A stretch of 64,000 nucleotides of DNA from Steinernema hermaphroditum. Lineage: Eukaryota; Nematoda; Chromadorea; Rhabditida; Steinernematidae. The notes beneath the pieces were generated by a model. That model searched no databases, was not told the origin of the DNA, and was given only the letters and a program-made list of their open reading frames with translations. Below are positions 1-11,131 of this stretch, piece by piece. The position numbers and the translations under genes are program-made. Position 1 is the first letter of the stretch; every line of letters starts with the position of its first letter. The stretch lies in assembly GCA_030435675.1 (NCBI GenBank), contig CM059621.1:16864001-16928000 (forward strand). The letters are read 5' to 3'.

Positions 1-194
1 AAATATGCTTGACGCACAGATACATCAGTTGATTTAAAAAATGAATTCGCGGATAAACGGCCCTAAATGGTTGCTCTGGTATGTGCCATTTTTATGTTAA
101 TTGCCACCCACAGCCAGGACATGTTAGCCAAAAGACACTCTAAAGAGAGGGCTTATGATTATCCGTTCGAAGTAGGCAAATTTAGAGACTCATC

Positions 195-1770
195 TCAAAC
201 CCAACAGAAACCCAAATGCATACCGTAACAGCTGTACAGCATGTTCATCTCGTAAATGTCGCCAAACGACGGTTTCCACGCCTTGCCAATCGCATACTGG
301 TAGTCCGGATCCAGGGCGATCATTACCGGCTTCGTTTTGTCGATTGCGTAAGAGCTAAATTTAAATGGTGTACATGTATTATTAGAAGGGTAATTTCTTG
401 CGATTTGAGCTACATTTCTAACCGATGCGTAAGTCCAAATGAAATCGCCACTTTGTCCCATACTTTAAGAATCACTCACTATGGTGGATACTGCATAACA
501 CTGCCCACATCGTACGGTTTTCCGTAGTTGTTGTTGACGGATTTGTCATAGGTTTCATATTCGATGTCAGCGGCAGGCTGAAATGATGTACTGTTGGGTG
601 TGGTCGCGATCAGCTGGCCCCCAATGCTTTGAGTTTGGATTCGGGACTACTTCTGGAGAGCGAGACTTGTGGGTGTTTTTCATAAAAGTAATAATCGAAC
701 TTTGAGAAAAAAAGACCATGATGGGAAACCTCGCTACCAGTCGGATCACCATGCTCATCCACCCAGTAGCTTCCTCATACCGTACACCTTCTGTCTTTTA
801 TCCGTAATAAGGCATTGTTACATAGCCCAGAACTCCCACACCACACCCAAAGACAGTGCCTAAACCATCGGTGAGACTTCTGAATAGATAAAGGTAGAAA
901 TGGTTCATGTTCAACATGACCATTCCCAGTTCTGCCTAGGGTAATCGTCAGGCACCGAGCCCCTAACTTGGTCGAACACACCTGTACGGGGTATGTTCAT
1001 GCAAGAATTTCTCTCTGCTCGTCTGCGCTCTTCTTTGCCTCCCTTAAAGATGTTTGCTTCGTTTACATACAACAGACCCAGATGCGTAGGCCTGTCACTT
1101 CTGAAACGCGACCATACCAAAAGAAAGGCCTCATCTATCCTTGTGACTTCTGTGGCCACACCAAAGGCAAGGATTTCACACTTATTTGAAATGAGATCTC
1201 CCGCAAGGCTTTATCTATCTCTAGATTCCCTCCAAAGCTTACGATCATATTAGACTTGTCTATCCTGATACGAGTATCACGGTCCCAGCGCTGCTGCTCG
1301 TGCATGAATCCAAGAGCGTGACCGAGTTCGTGGGTAGAACTGTGAAGCTGAAAGATGTCATCCTGAACCAAGTAGACGACACATCACCTACAGAGGTACA
1401 TCTCGGTCCCATAGATATGATCTGCTCCTTTTTCGACCAGCGACCTATACCACTGGTCAGACATATGGGGCCATTGTCCAGTATTTTGACGATAGGCCAA
1501 GAGGGAGGATTCGAGGGATCGGCGACTTCGTGGAAGCGAACACACGTGTGCTTTTCCCAGAAAGCCATTCCATTTCTGACCCCTTGCTTTACTTCTTCGG
1601 CTGAAAGTGCAAGTTATTTGGGCACTTCGAAATGATCGAACTCAAGGGTAAGACGGTGTCGAAGTAGTAGAGGAGGCCATCGGACCAGATACCGGCGCCT
1701 TGAAAGGCTTGTCGCTTGGATCGGTTGAAGGTAGTTGAGGAGACGTTGCCCCTAAAGTCGGATCGGAGTT
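195..1770 (-). CDS. Astacin (M12A) zinc metalloprotease, 5' end not resolved
   Basis: Secreted zinc endopeptidase of the astacin family; nematodes have many (nas genes). Exons read on the minus strand, approximately: about 1770-1655, an exon to about 1395, 1347-1243, 577-480 and 354-195. The first readable exon carries a likely furin site (RSKRQ) before the mature N-terminus, followed by YYFDTVLPL, a short intron and MAFWEKHTCVRF. The zinc site HELGHALGFMHEQ is complete (HExxHxxGxxH). The Met-turn region reads YDVGSVMQYPP, where most family members have SVMHY. The protein ends with SFGDIYEMNMLYSC plus a short tail, so no EGF or CUB domain follows. The roughly 660-bp intron after SNMI removes part of the usual linker, or hides a small exon. 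Signal peptide and propeptide exons upstream of 1770 were not found. The family is sure; exact boundaries are not. Confidence 0.8.
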
Positions 1771-2734
1771 GTTATGGACAACATAGAGCTAGTTTAAAAG
1801 ACAATTTTTTAGACATAATTCCTCACTATGGCTAAAATCTAGTCCTTTCGGTTGGTACTCACAAAGGAATCTGGTCAAAGCATCTAACTTTATTCAAAGA
1901 AGGTGACATCTCTGTGACAAGATCACTATAAAATGTCAATAATCGAGTGAAACCGATTACATTGTTGAAGAGTCATTGAAAGGTTTCATCATTAATATAC
2001 AACGACCAAACCTATACAGTTTGATCTTATCTCAGCTGATATGTGGACACTCTAGTGGGAAACGGCCACATATAATTCATTCAGACGCCTCTTTGGACAC
2101 TTGGTCTCCTTTCTATCTAGTCTGAAAATTATCGCTGAGGAGCGGTCGGTTTCAGACAAGATTGGGACCGGCGTCGAACCGACCCCGACCGGTTTATAAA
2201 ACAGGCGCGTTCGCAATGAGCCACACAGACAATAGTCCCAACTCCCAAATAGAGCTTAGTTTCAACTTTTTTTAGCCGCTTTATAACTGATGCGAAATCG
2301 TCGAAGATTTCAAACTTACTTTTCCAGTGGAAGTGAAAGAGAGCTGGACGCCGAGAGGGCCAACAGAACCGGAAGAATCCACATCTTCTAGAGCTGAATG
2401 ATATGCGATTCTCAAAATCTCCCTTTTATGTTGTCTCCAGTGATCAGAAATCATCGCTGTTGACGTCTACGTCTGCGGATGATAAAGGCGATCTGACCTC
2501 TACTTGTACTTCTTGCATGTTTTTGTACACTTTGTCTGTTATATTTGATGCTGATACCGGCTTTATCTGCGTAAGTCCCTTCCTGCTTTGCTGTCTACTC
2601 AACATTTTGATCATCGATTTAACATTTACCGTACTCGAGGATCACTGTCAAAAATAGTGAACATAGTCCGTCTTTTTCAAGTAGAATTAGCCAATCTACT
2701 TACTATTCCAATCTCCAAGCTTGCTAAGGCGCGG

Positions 2735-2790
2735 TGGCATCCGGCCTACTACTTCGACACCGCAGAGCCTTTGAGTTCGATCATATCCCC
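2735..2790 (+). pseudogene. Inverted fragment of an astacin exon
   Basis: On the plus strand this piece encodes AYYFDTAEPLSSIIS, matching the minus-strand astacin sequence LYYFDTVLPLSSIIS at about 1640-1690. Shared DNA includes TACTACTTCGACACCG and TTGAGTTCGATCAT. The flanks do not continue as an astacin and there is no catalytic exon nearby, so I read it as a small duplicated remnant. Confidence 0.45.
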
Positions 2791-3714
2791 TGGAAGACCA
2801 AGTTAGACCTATATAAAACAACCAATCAAGTATATAGGGCGTCCTTCTCGCCCTGCTTCACTCCTTGACGTTGTGGCTTCAAGTTTCTGTTGTCTCCGGG
2901 AGATGCGAACGTTCGCACAAAACCAGCTTCGATCACTTTGAAGTTCAGTAATGCATTTTAGGCCCAAAAAGTAAAAGAAGGGCATTTCCTTGTAACGGTG
3001 TTTTGGGAGATAAGAGCCGGAACAACATTTGAACGAAACACATGTAACAAGTACAAGTAAAGGGCATCGGTTTATCTGATCATCTAGTTCATTGAGTTTA
3101 TCAGTTTAGCAGCGCGTGCAACATAAACTCTTGAAGCTTCGGATTCCCGATTCCCGAGGAAAGTACGGGCATTAAAATGGGATTGAGGAAAAGGAAGGAT
3201 CATTCAGGAATGAGAGGTATCCCTTGCTCCAACAGCTAGACAGTCTCTTCGGGATCTACTTTAGACGCTACTGAGGATACGACCGGTGCAGACAGTCTCC
3301 TAAAAATGATCGCCCTCAAAAGACCCTCTCAGATGTCTGAAATTACCCCCCTGTAGACTGTCTGTAATGAGAGTCCCGAGACATTAGACGACTACAGGGT
3401 GGCGGATAATTGCAGATTCCGGCTTAATTCGCTTCCGTGCTTTGATGTATAATTCGTAAAGAAACTGCATAAGACACGAACAGTCTGCCAAACATTTATT
3501 ATAGATGTTATCCCATTTTAATCAGCCACATCCAAGTTAAACATTGCCCGCAAAACCTGTTTGGAAAAATCCTCGCTTTCTTCGAAAAGATTCTCGCCAT
3601 CCGATCAAAGTGAAAACTACTTGATCTTGGATCTGGTGGCGGAGCCCACCCAGGCCGGCCCACCTTCCATCGTCCAATTCGGACAGAAGATTTAACTGGA
3701 AGAAGGGAAACCTC

Positions 3715-3790
3715 TCGCTCGCGACGTGGGTGGTCGAGTGCGTCGTCTTCGGAACGGCGCGTTCGACATCCGGGTTCGAGTCCGCCTTGG
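3715..3790 (+). other. tRNA-like (B-box bearing) fragment
   Basis: The stretch has an A-box-like GTGGTCGAGTGCG and a good B box, GGGTTCGAGTCC, at tRNA-like spacing. The acceptor ends do not pair convincingly and no clear anticodon stem forms. The phrase TTCGACATCCGGGTTCGA also occurs at about 4059-4077 upstream of SGT1 copy A. Probably a tRNA-derived relic. Confidence 0.3.
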
Positions 3791-4229
3791 AGCCCCAGGC
3801 TGGATGGATCGCATATATCGGTTTCTCTACTCATATGAGGTCATAGGAAAGGGGAGATGCTTCATATCACAACTTGCCATCTCGAAGTTGTGACATGAGC
3901 CTTCTCCTACATAACTTCTTTGCCTCTTTGTGGTGGCTTTACTAGATGTCTTGCAGAAGAGCTCCTATGCCATCTTCCCATGTACAGGAAAAGAACAAAC
4001 AGAAAACGCTTCTTTTTGGGCCTACTGTATACCCTCCATGTATCGATGAATGAATATGTTCGACATCCGGGTTCGACTGAACGGATACCGAGAAAAATAC
4101 AGTGTATTAGTTGCGATGCCCACTACTTCCACCTAGAGCGATGCATCTCAATCTCAAATGCATTTCTTTGCCGTGTATTTAATCCCAATCTGAGCCCAAA
4201 TTTATCATCGAAACACGAACCTCTCAAAT

Positions 4230-4790
4230 ATGACCGTAACCGCCCAGAAGCCCCGCTACGACTGGTTCCAGACGGAACGCTCCGTCAGCCTCACCGTTCT
4301 GCAGCGAGGCCTCTCCGAAGAGGACGTCAAAGTGGACTACGACGACTCGGAGCTGAAGATCACCGCCAGAGGCGAGGAGATCTTCGCGGCGCGCCTCGCC
4401 CACCCCGTGGAGAAGACGAAATTCTCGCTGCAGGTGACGCCCCGGAAGGTGGAGCTGCAGATGCCGAAGACGACGGCCGGCCGCTGGGAGAGCCTGGAGC
4501 TAGACGTGGAGCGGCGGCCGAAAGGGCTGAAGACGCCACGTGACTGGAACCGGCTGGAGAAGGAGGCGATCGAGGAGGAGAAACGTGAGGAGAAGGAGGA
4601 CAACGGCGACACCGGCATGACGAAGTCCCTCCGCGCGCTCTATCAGAGCTGCGACCCCGACGTGCAGCGCGCCATCATGAAGTCATACGTGGAGTCCTGT
4701 GGCACCGTCCTCAATATGAACTGGGAGGAGGTGAAGAGCAAGAAGATCGAAGTGAGCCCTCCCGACGGCCTCGAGTACCGAAAGCACTGA
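4230..4790 (+). CDS. sgt-1: SGT1 co-chaperone, CS + SGS domains (copy A)
   Basis: Single-exon gene for a 186-residue SGT1 protein, an HSP90 co-chaperone linked to SCF ubiquitin ligases and kinetochore assembly. The CS domain starts at about residue 8 (PRYDWFQTE) and runs to about 90 (AGRWESLEL). The SGS domain fills the C-terminal third, with QRAIMKSYVESCGTVLNMNW and a terminal SPPDGLEYRKH, both hallmarks of the family. The N-terminal TPR domain of plant, fungal and human SGT1 is absent, as I recall for the C. elegans protein. The ATG at 4230 opens MTVTAQKPRYDW, conserved in the other two copies. Intronless, unlike most neighbours, which would fit an ancestral retrocopy, though nothing else shows that. 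Convergent with gene X, with about 140 bp between stops. Confidence 0.9.
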   Translation: MTVTAQKPRYDWFQTERSVSLTVLQRGLSEEDVKVDYDDSELKITARGEEIFAARLAHPVEKTKFSLQVTPRKVELQMPKTTAGRWESLELDVERRPKGLKTPRDWNRLEKEAIEEEKREEKEDNGDTGMTKSLRALYQSCDPDVQRAIMKSYVESCGTVLNMNWEEVKSKKIEVSPPDGLEYRKH

Positions 4791-4931
4791 AGTGGATTCT
4801 GTGACGTTCTTACAAGTGGATAAATAAATTTTCTTGTCAAACTGATTGCTTCCGTAGCTGCTTATACACAAAGGGGCTTGTTTAGTTGATTTATGTTGAT
4901 AGTCAATATACAGAGAAATACAAATAAGGTC

Positions 4932-5606
4932 CTAGTGCTTCGGGTGGTACGCGGCTTTCAGATGGAGCGTCTTGATGAAGACGCCGTCGGGACGGTCGTT
5001 TAGGTAGAGGGTTCACCCGTGTTTGCGGAACACTTTGCAGCCGTTCTCGTGGAAGGGGCGCAGGAGGAAGAGTTCCTCGGCCTTCAGGAGGTACTGCGTG
5101 GGGCTCATGCCCAGGCAGACGGCGTGCTTGGCGAAGTGGCTGGCGAAGCAGAGGAGTCCCGTAAAGAAGGCGGGGAGGGGCCGTTGGGCCATGAAGAACT
5201 TCGCTTCTTCGGAGATGATCACGTATCGGTCGAGGACGAACTGGAGGACGTGGCCGTTCGCCTGGAACCAGAGCTCGTCAAGGAGTTCCGGACGGAGTCC
5301 TTGATTCCGGAGGGCTTCGGCGACGAAGAGGACGGCGTGGTGGGCCGTTTGAGGAGCGTCTCCTCGGGTGACGGCGGCCTGTAGAAGGAGAGTGGCCCAC
5401 TCCATGAGGGTACCGTTAAGGGGAAGTGTCTTGTCGACGTTCTTGATCCCGCGCTTCTCTTGGACCGAGGCGGATCGGAGGATGAAGACGGTGAAGGGGC
5501 TCTGGGCTACAGAGAGGAGTTCCCCGATGAAGACATCCAGATCGTTGTTTCCAGGGGATGTGGGGTAGATTAGAGGTTGTTGTTGGTAGAAGGTAGGGGC
5601 GAACAT
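4932..5606 (-). pseudogene. Orphan gene X, copy A, truncated by a nonsense change
   Basis: Copy of the intact gene at 50879-51562. The reading frame begins MFAPTFYQQQPLIYPTS at 5606 and stays open to 5013, giving 197 residues. The intact copy has a TGG tryptophan codon after KVFRKHG; here it is TGA. The next 80 bases still match the last 27 residues of the intact gene, ending at 4932. There is also an in-frame 9-base deletion (TAHHAVLF against TAHQWKNAVLF). It may still make a shortened protein. No known domain was recognised. Low-complexity start, then an alpha-helical, leucine- and phenylalanine-rich body. Confidence 0.7.
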
Positions 5607-6262
5607 CTTGAATCAGTTGGCTTGTTCTCTCGAGTAAGTGCTCTTAGCGCCAAGTAGGGTCTTAAAGGAGGGACGATGCATTGCTTCCGGGCATATATGC
5701 AGATGGCATTGCCTTTCCTTCGGGTTACGGTAGTCTATAGCTTCTCAATTTTCGGTCTTAGTGGGAAAAATCTTCTGAACACCTCTGATCTGAACATCAC
5801 GACAAAGCTACTGTAACCGGCGCAGCTCGCTGAGGACCGCACACATTGACTAGAAGACCCGAAAGGTTTTTGGGTGTTTGATGTTTGGATTTTTTATGTT
5901 TACATTTCCCTGATCTTGAAGTTAATTCCCTATTTTGTAATAGTATGACTGTTGCTTGTGATGCTCTCATGACCAATTTCGTGGGAAGTACACTTTACCT
6001 CAAATCTGATCTCGTTTAGGCCGCCAGATCGGACTCGCCAATCGACCGACCGATTGTCCGTTTCCATGTGGACTCGAATGCTCATCAAGCGGTATGATTT
6101 TCTGTCTAAACAGTTTCCTGCAGTCGTCTGCACTTTTCAGACTCTCTCTGCAACTGTCTCGCCTCTCCTCAGTCTCCATTTGATCTCTCTGCAAGGCGGT
6201 CGATTCTGTCGGTATGTCGTCGCCTCTCTGCACCATTCTTCGCTCTTTCAGGGAACAACTCC

Positions 6263-7397
6263 ATGCAACCGGAAAGCACAGGAGTGCCGCCGGTGTCGAC
6301 TGAAAATCCGACTTCAAACGATTCGCCATGGTTGCGGAATGTGCCGACGACGGATGACGCGGACACGCACAATGGAACAGTGAAGACAGTGGATGTCTTC
6401 AGTCAGCTGAGTCAGCGAAGCCGTCGCGATGACGAGGAAGTACAGGCTGCGATACCCGATAGCGCCATCAGCGAGAAGACCATCTCGGAAGATCGAGCTG
6501 ACGTCACACGCAGCCTTTTTTCGGAGGAGCTGTCCGACTTGAGCGACAGTGAAGAGTTGCCGCGACAGTCAAAATCAAAGACTGTCTTTACCACTTGGTT
6601 CAAGGTGAGATATAAGCTTGCTTGCGTTAACTGAGGCCGGCATAACTGTTTTCAGCGCATCCGGCCGCTCATTCGCAGCAAGCAAGTCCGTTATCTGTCC
6701 ATTGTCAACCTTATTCTTGGGTTCCTCAACTTCGTGCTTATTCTTCTTTTACTAGGAGTCGGCATCTACGCGACCTACGCGAAAATTCAGGTGTGTATAT
6801 GTACTCCGGCTTATCATGAGCACTCGTGCTTCTCGCAGCTCAAATTTTGTCTTTGTGTCGAGCACGTGTTCTGAAGGTTTTCATTGACAAACCGTAAATT
6901 TCAGATGATTATTGTCGGCAATGAAGATAAGCCATGTGTCTACGAATGGGAGCCGTGGTCACCATGCAGTTCAGAGTGCTATGACGGAAAGTCTCGCGAG
7001 AAACCGTTCAAAACACGAAAGGTTGACAAGAACACAATAGTACGACCTCGCGGCAACAACAGGGCGTGTCCTAGTGACTTGCACAGCAGAGAAGATAGAG
7101 TAGAATGCAACACATACCGGTAAGGCTACGCAAACGGCGTGACTTATAAGCTGAAACATTATTTTCAGATGTCCTATGAGCCTGTCAAGCTTCGCCTTTT
7201 CGAAAGAATGCTTCTTCATAAGTCCGGCCGTTGGTGCGAGTGGTGGCTGTTACCACATTCGCAAGATTCCTGCGACGCAGCTAGTGCTTATCGATACCAC
7301 GGACTTGAACAAAACATGCGACCCAGCGCTCTGCGAGGAAATGGAGCGAAATAACGCCGTTTTTGAACTTACACCATTGTCTGTAAATGCCATTTGA
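6263..7397 (+). CDS. Single-pass membrane protein with a thrombospondin type 1 repeat
   Basis: Four exons: 6263-6604, 6656-6790, 6905-7119 and 7169-7397, all GT-AG, giving about 306 residues. The first exon encodes an acidic, Ser/Thr-rich, probably cytoplasmic N-terminus. Exon 2 encodes one strong membrane segment (residues about 130-150, FVLILLLLLGVGIYATY) preceded by basic residues, so a type II topology is likely. Exons 3-4 encode a TSP1 module starting CVYEWEPWSPCSSEC, continuing with cysteines in ACPSDL and VECNTYRCP, then a cysteine-containing tail. TSP1 modules usually bind matrix or receptors. I do not recognise an orthologue. The start at 6263 is the first ATG of the open exon; an upstream exon cannot be excluded. 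Confidence 0.7.
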
Positions 7398-8061
7398 ATG
7401 GAAACCTACTTTGGGCAGAACAAGGTCCTTGCTTCGCACAACCAACGTTCATCACGACTGATAAACCCCAACTACAAGTTTAAAATAAAATTCTGCATGC
7501 GAGGGTGTGTTTAGAACGTTCTCGTAGTTTAATGAGTTATGGTCTCGCGACGATGGACTTATACTGTACTTTCCCGCCGTCATAGACACACTTCACTTCG
7601 TTCACCATTGAGCCAGCGCGGTCATTTATTGGGCATTTGGTGCTCGTCTCGTGCTAGAAAGCGGTCGTGGTAATTAGCTGCTACCCCGTGAGTGACTGTT
7701 TCTCTTTTATCGCTAGATTGATATTCATGCGCGCTTTAAATGTGTTTCTGCCTACATCCATGATTTGTAATCGTTCCATTGTGAGACACGCTTTTGTCCC
7801 TTTCATCACAGTTCATTTCTGTACTGGTGCACAACAATGTTCGAATTTTTTTTGTTTTACGTTGTTTGTCAGGTATTCTGCGCGGTAGACTGCTTTACAT
7901 CACGCGCCGAAATGATCAGCAGCCGTTTCTTTCATTGGTGAAAGCTGAGCGGCTTGCAAATGTTTTACTCTGAATGCAGAAATACTGTCCCACGCGGTGT
8001 TCATCACGAGAGCGCGCCGCTGATATATTCTATGCAAAGTTCTATTCAGTTTACGGAAGCC
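7398..8061. other. Intergenic between the TSP1 and A20/AN1 genes
   Basis: Holds the 3' UTR of the TSP1-domain gene (AATAAAATTC near 7485) and the 5' flank of the zinc-finger gene. Nothing else is recognisable. Confidence 0.5.
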
Positions 8062-8744
8062 ATGGGAGACCATCAAGAAGCAGCTATCTTTTGCCGCGCC
8101 GGTTGCGGCTTTTACGGATCCGCAGACACCGAAGGTCTCTGTTCCGTGTGCTACAAGGACCAGATCAAGTGCAGCAAAGATGTGGCACCGCTCAACACAA
8201 CGCCTGGTGAGGTTCACTGCTAAAGGCGTTGTTTTATTTTGCCATTTCAGCGTCACCGTCTATTCATCGCCCCAAGCTTTCCCCGCTGTCAATCGTCACG
8301 CAACCGCCTGAAACGTCCAATGATGCGGTTGTGCAGTCGAAGAGCGATGAGTCTTTGGCCGCTGGTGATGAGTCTGCGAAGGTCGCCACCTCCTTGTCAT
8401 CCGAAAATGCCGAACCGGCGCCTGTTGTCAAGAAGACGAATCGCTGCCACACTTGCAACAAGCGTGTTGGCCTTATGGGTAAGCAAGTTGGATTTTGGAT
8501 GCTGCATGGGCCGGTGGTTGCATACAAATGCTTCCTCTAGCTGCATTTACATCGCAGTTCATCATTTGGTCAAACAATAATGCCAGTCAATTTAGGATTT
8601 CAATGTCGCTGTGGTGGAATGTATTGCGGCGATCATCGGTACGACAGCGCGCACAACTGCTCATTTGACTACAAACTGGTAGAGCGAGAAGACATTCGAA
8701 AGAAGAATCCCACGGTTGTCGGCGATAAGATCCAGCACCTGTGA
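8062..8744 (+). CDS. A20/AN1 zinc-finger protein (ZFAND5/6 type)
   Basis: Three exons, 8062-8206, 8251-8478 and 8596-8744, encode 173 residues. The N-terminus has an A20-type finger ([20 protein letters not shown], residues about 8-27), a Ser/Pro-rich linker follows, and the C-terminus is an AN1 finger: [18 protein letters not shown], then [18 protein letters not shown]. This is the order and length of the ZFAND5/ZFAND6 family, ubiquitin-binding stress-associated proteins that influence proteasome delivery. The start [11 protein letters not shown] was chosen because it sits just before the A20 finger as in the family; an upstream in-frame ATG at 8035 is possible. The second intron (117 bp) interrupts the AN1 finger. 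Confidence 0.9.
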
Positions 8745-9255
8745 AAATTAACCTGCTGTCCCTGTACCTATCAACTTCAACCTTTATTGGACTCAACGCT
8801 TATTTGCATTGTTCTCACCCGTTGGAGAAAGTTAAACCACATGTAACATCGTGTCCAATTTGCTTATATTTGTTTGTTGGTCGGAGGAGTATTTCAGGGC
8901 CGGGGTGGGTGCTGCTAGGATTGCATCCGGTTCCAGGTGTTTCTCGAGCCTGTGTTCCAGCTGCGTTACATCCCTCACGTGTAAGTGCAGGACACTGGTT
9001 CCGTGTACGCAGATGCGTCTGAACTGTGCAGGTGTAGACGGTGGCTATGGCAGTGTGGTCGTGGCCACCTCTGTGTCCGCCCCGCTATTTTAGCTGCGAT
9101 GGCTTTAGCCGTGATAAGCGCAAGAAAATATCCCAGCTATGACAGTAAGTTGATCCCTTCAGATGTACAATGTCCGAAATAATGTCTACATTGGAACGAC
9201 GACGACCATCACCCACGAGAAAAAGCGAACAAAACGTGGTGGCTGTGTCGTCTGT

Positions 9256-9360
9256 TTCGCATCAACTACACCAGCGGGACCCTGGACACCACGAAGATCT
9301 TCATCGAGAGGTACTTCGAGGCACTCCCGTCAGATGGCATGCACCCGATGACAGTCATAA
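9256..9360 (+). other. Possible coding exon, family unknown
   Basis: One frame reads RLFRINYTSGTLD followed by KIFIERYFEALPSDGMHPM, with the amphipathic composition of a folded protein and high GC at third positions, unlike its surroundings. No clear donor or acceptor pair or upstream exon was found. It could be a chance open frame or a duplicated scrap. Confidence 0.25.
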
Positions 9361-9991
9361 TTACCATTAGTACAATGAGCTTTACTCCGTCTCTGCACAT
9401 CGCCTTCACGTCCTTTACTTTACATCGTTGTTGTCGTCCTCCTAGACGGGGCCTTCCTACTTGGCGATATTGTGCGCTTGCGTTGCCTCCCGCCTTTGCA
9501 CCTTTGATGGCTTTCCACCTCTCTTCTTCGCTGCTCATTTTCCTTCCCATCGCACCTCTTCTTTTCCCATAGCTCTCCTTCTCTCCTTTTGCTTACTCCT
9601 TTTCGGCCCTGGTCGCGGCCACCGCTTACACCACTGAGGTCATGGCCACCATTTACACTACTCCGCCCCTGTCCCAAGAGATGTTCGATTTTCGGTTGCT
9701 TTGTATTGCAACCTTCGGTCTTGATGTTCTGTGATTTGTCGCTATTCGGTCGTTTGCTTTTACTACAGTCTGCCTACGCTGAAAATCGCGTCTTCGAGAT
9801 CGTTCGGGGACCCGATCAAGAATGCAGATCAAGTTGAGGTCCTCAGTTTTGAAGGGAAGATGATGCCTATAAGCACTTAAAATGATCTCGTTTGTACTCC
9901 TATGTAATTTTCGAAACCTAAAACTGTGATGTGTGTGATTTTTTGGTGAGGAACGTTTACGGTGTGTGACTGTTGGACAGGTTTTCGCTAT

Positions 9992-10128
9992 GCCCCATTT
10001 AATAATCGCACGAAAACCACTTGATTTTGGGCGATAGGAAGCTGCGACCGCAGTTTCATTACGTTATCACCATGTGTGGTCATCGTGTGGCTCTCGTAAG
10101 TGCCGGCTTTCATGCGATTAAATGGGGC
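9992..10128. mobile_element. Small foldback (MITE-like) element
   Basis: The left end GCCCCATTTAATAATCGCACG (9992-10012) is the imperfect inverse of the right end at 10108-10128 (TTTCATGCGATTAAATGGGG, then C). The arms are about 21 bp, the interior about 95 bp, and no ORF is present. Target-site duplications are not obvious. Confidence 0.5.
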
Positions 10129-10169
10129 TAAAAACATTGACGAAGATAGTAGACCAGGAAAAACGTCCT

Positions 10170-10243
10170 GCCGTCGATGGGCATCGAACCCAGAGGAAAA
10201 ATAGAGAGGTAGTCTGCACGTTAACCACTACACCGCTCGATCA
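10170..10243 (-). other. tRNA-like pseudogene or tRNA-derived repeat
   Basis: Read on the minus strand the element has an A-box-like GCGGTGTAGTGGTTAACG and a B box GGGTTCGATGCCC at tRNA spacing. The acceptor arms pair at only about three of seven positions and the anticodon arm is poor, so it is unlikely to be a working tRNA. Its pattern resembles the tRNA-like centre of the foldback element at 24.9-25.4 kb. Confidence 0.4.
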
Positions 10244-11131
10244 TCTGCTTTAGACGGTCTTGAGCAGCACTATACCACATAAACCCTATCTTTTAACCTA
10301 TTTATAGACACTCTCTCATAAGATGCTGTCGGTGCATCATTACACTTCACGTCCACAGTTCTGCCAGTGTATAAAGTTTTTGCCAAATCGGCGGAACCCT
10401 CCCTTGTTAGATCTGACGAAAAAACAGTTGTCGGTTTCATTGCTGGGTAGACTGTATCCCCTATATACATATAAACGGAGAACCGACGGGCCCTTTGGTC
10501 TGTGTGTGTTTTTCGGGGAAAACACCCACACAAAATAAGGACCGCGAGGGAAACCGAACCCAACACCGCACGCTTATAAACGGAGAACGTTCGCAATGAG
10601 CCACACAGAGAGCCGACATCCTATCATTATACTGCCGCTATACCTCTGGGCATTGCGTTTCTTAACAGTTTTTGAGTGATTTTTAGCCTTTTTCTGAGCG
10701 CCAATCTTACCGACCACAGGGCTATTGGTGTCCCCGTCCGAAAAGCCGTGAGGCCTTTCGTGTGTTTACACTGTGAACACTTTTTACAGTATTAGTAATC
10801 TTTTTGTCAATTTCAGCCATTTGGATGAGCACCAATCTGGACGCCCGCAGAGCTACTAGGCTTTTAATACCTAGAGGGTGCGAATTCGCGTGCAGCCGCG
10901 TTTATCTTACATAATTATCGGTAATTTGCCGTTTGCTTGTAGTGCAGTGCGATCACATTTGAAAGCTTCATAAGCAAAAATAGCTCTCCACAGAACCATG
11001 GCGAGGGAGCTGAAAGAAAACTCGCGCCAATCGTACAGGCACTTGGAGACGTTTGTTCCCAAACTTGGTAGCTTCGCATTCTTTCTTCCCTATCTCTGAG
11101 TGCTGTTTGCTTAGACGAAGCCGACTCCGAT

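Larger units (their letters stand above)
1771..3924. other. Intergenic, repeats and gene scraps
   Basis: No complete gene is visible. It may hold the missing 5' exons of the astacin gene. It contains an inverted scrap of an astacin exon near 2735-2790, a dispersed repeat near 2208-2232 that recurs near 10588 (the phrase CGTTCGCAATGAGCCACACA), and a tRNA-like stretch near 3715-3790. A TATAAAA-like string occurs near 2195. Confidence 0.5.
3925..5830. repeat. Inverted segmental duplication, arm A (SGT1 + gene X)
   Basis: This block matches the reverse complement of about 50650-52560, including coding sequence, both 3' UTRs and the 5' flanks of both genes. Similarity starts near 3925 (CTCTTTGTGGTGGC against CTCTTTGTCATGGC) and fades near 5830, beyond the shared TAGTCTATA stretch upstream of X. 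The arms lie about 45 kb apart in inverted orientation. Confidence 0.85.
8745..11131. other. Intergenic, possible stray exons and small repeats
   Basis: No full gene could be assembled. Two stretches look weakly protein-like on the plus strand: one near 8932-8979 (FQVFLEPVFQLRYIPHV) and one near 9256-9360 (RLFRINYTSGTLD, then KIFIERYFEALPSDGMHPM), but they do not join into a model. A small foldback element lies at 9992-10128 and a tRNA-like sequence at about 10170-10243. A motif resembling GGCCACCATTTACACTAC near 9646 recurs in variant form near 9605 and 13850. Confidence 0.4.

Noticed and set aside
4337..4618. 93-residue ORF antisense to SGT1, also present in copies B and C
   Set aside because: Its conservation in all three copies follows from SGT1 coding constraint; the Ser/Arg-rich composition is typical of an antisense shadow.
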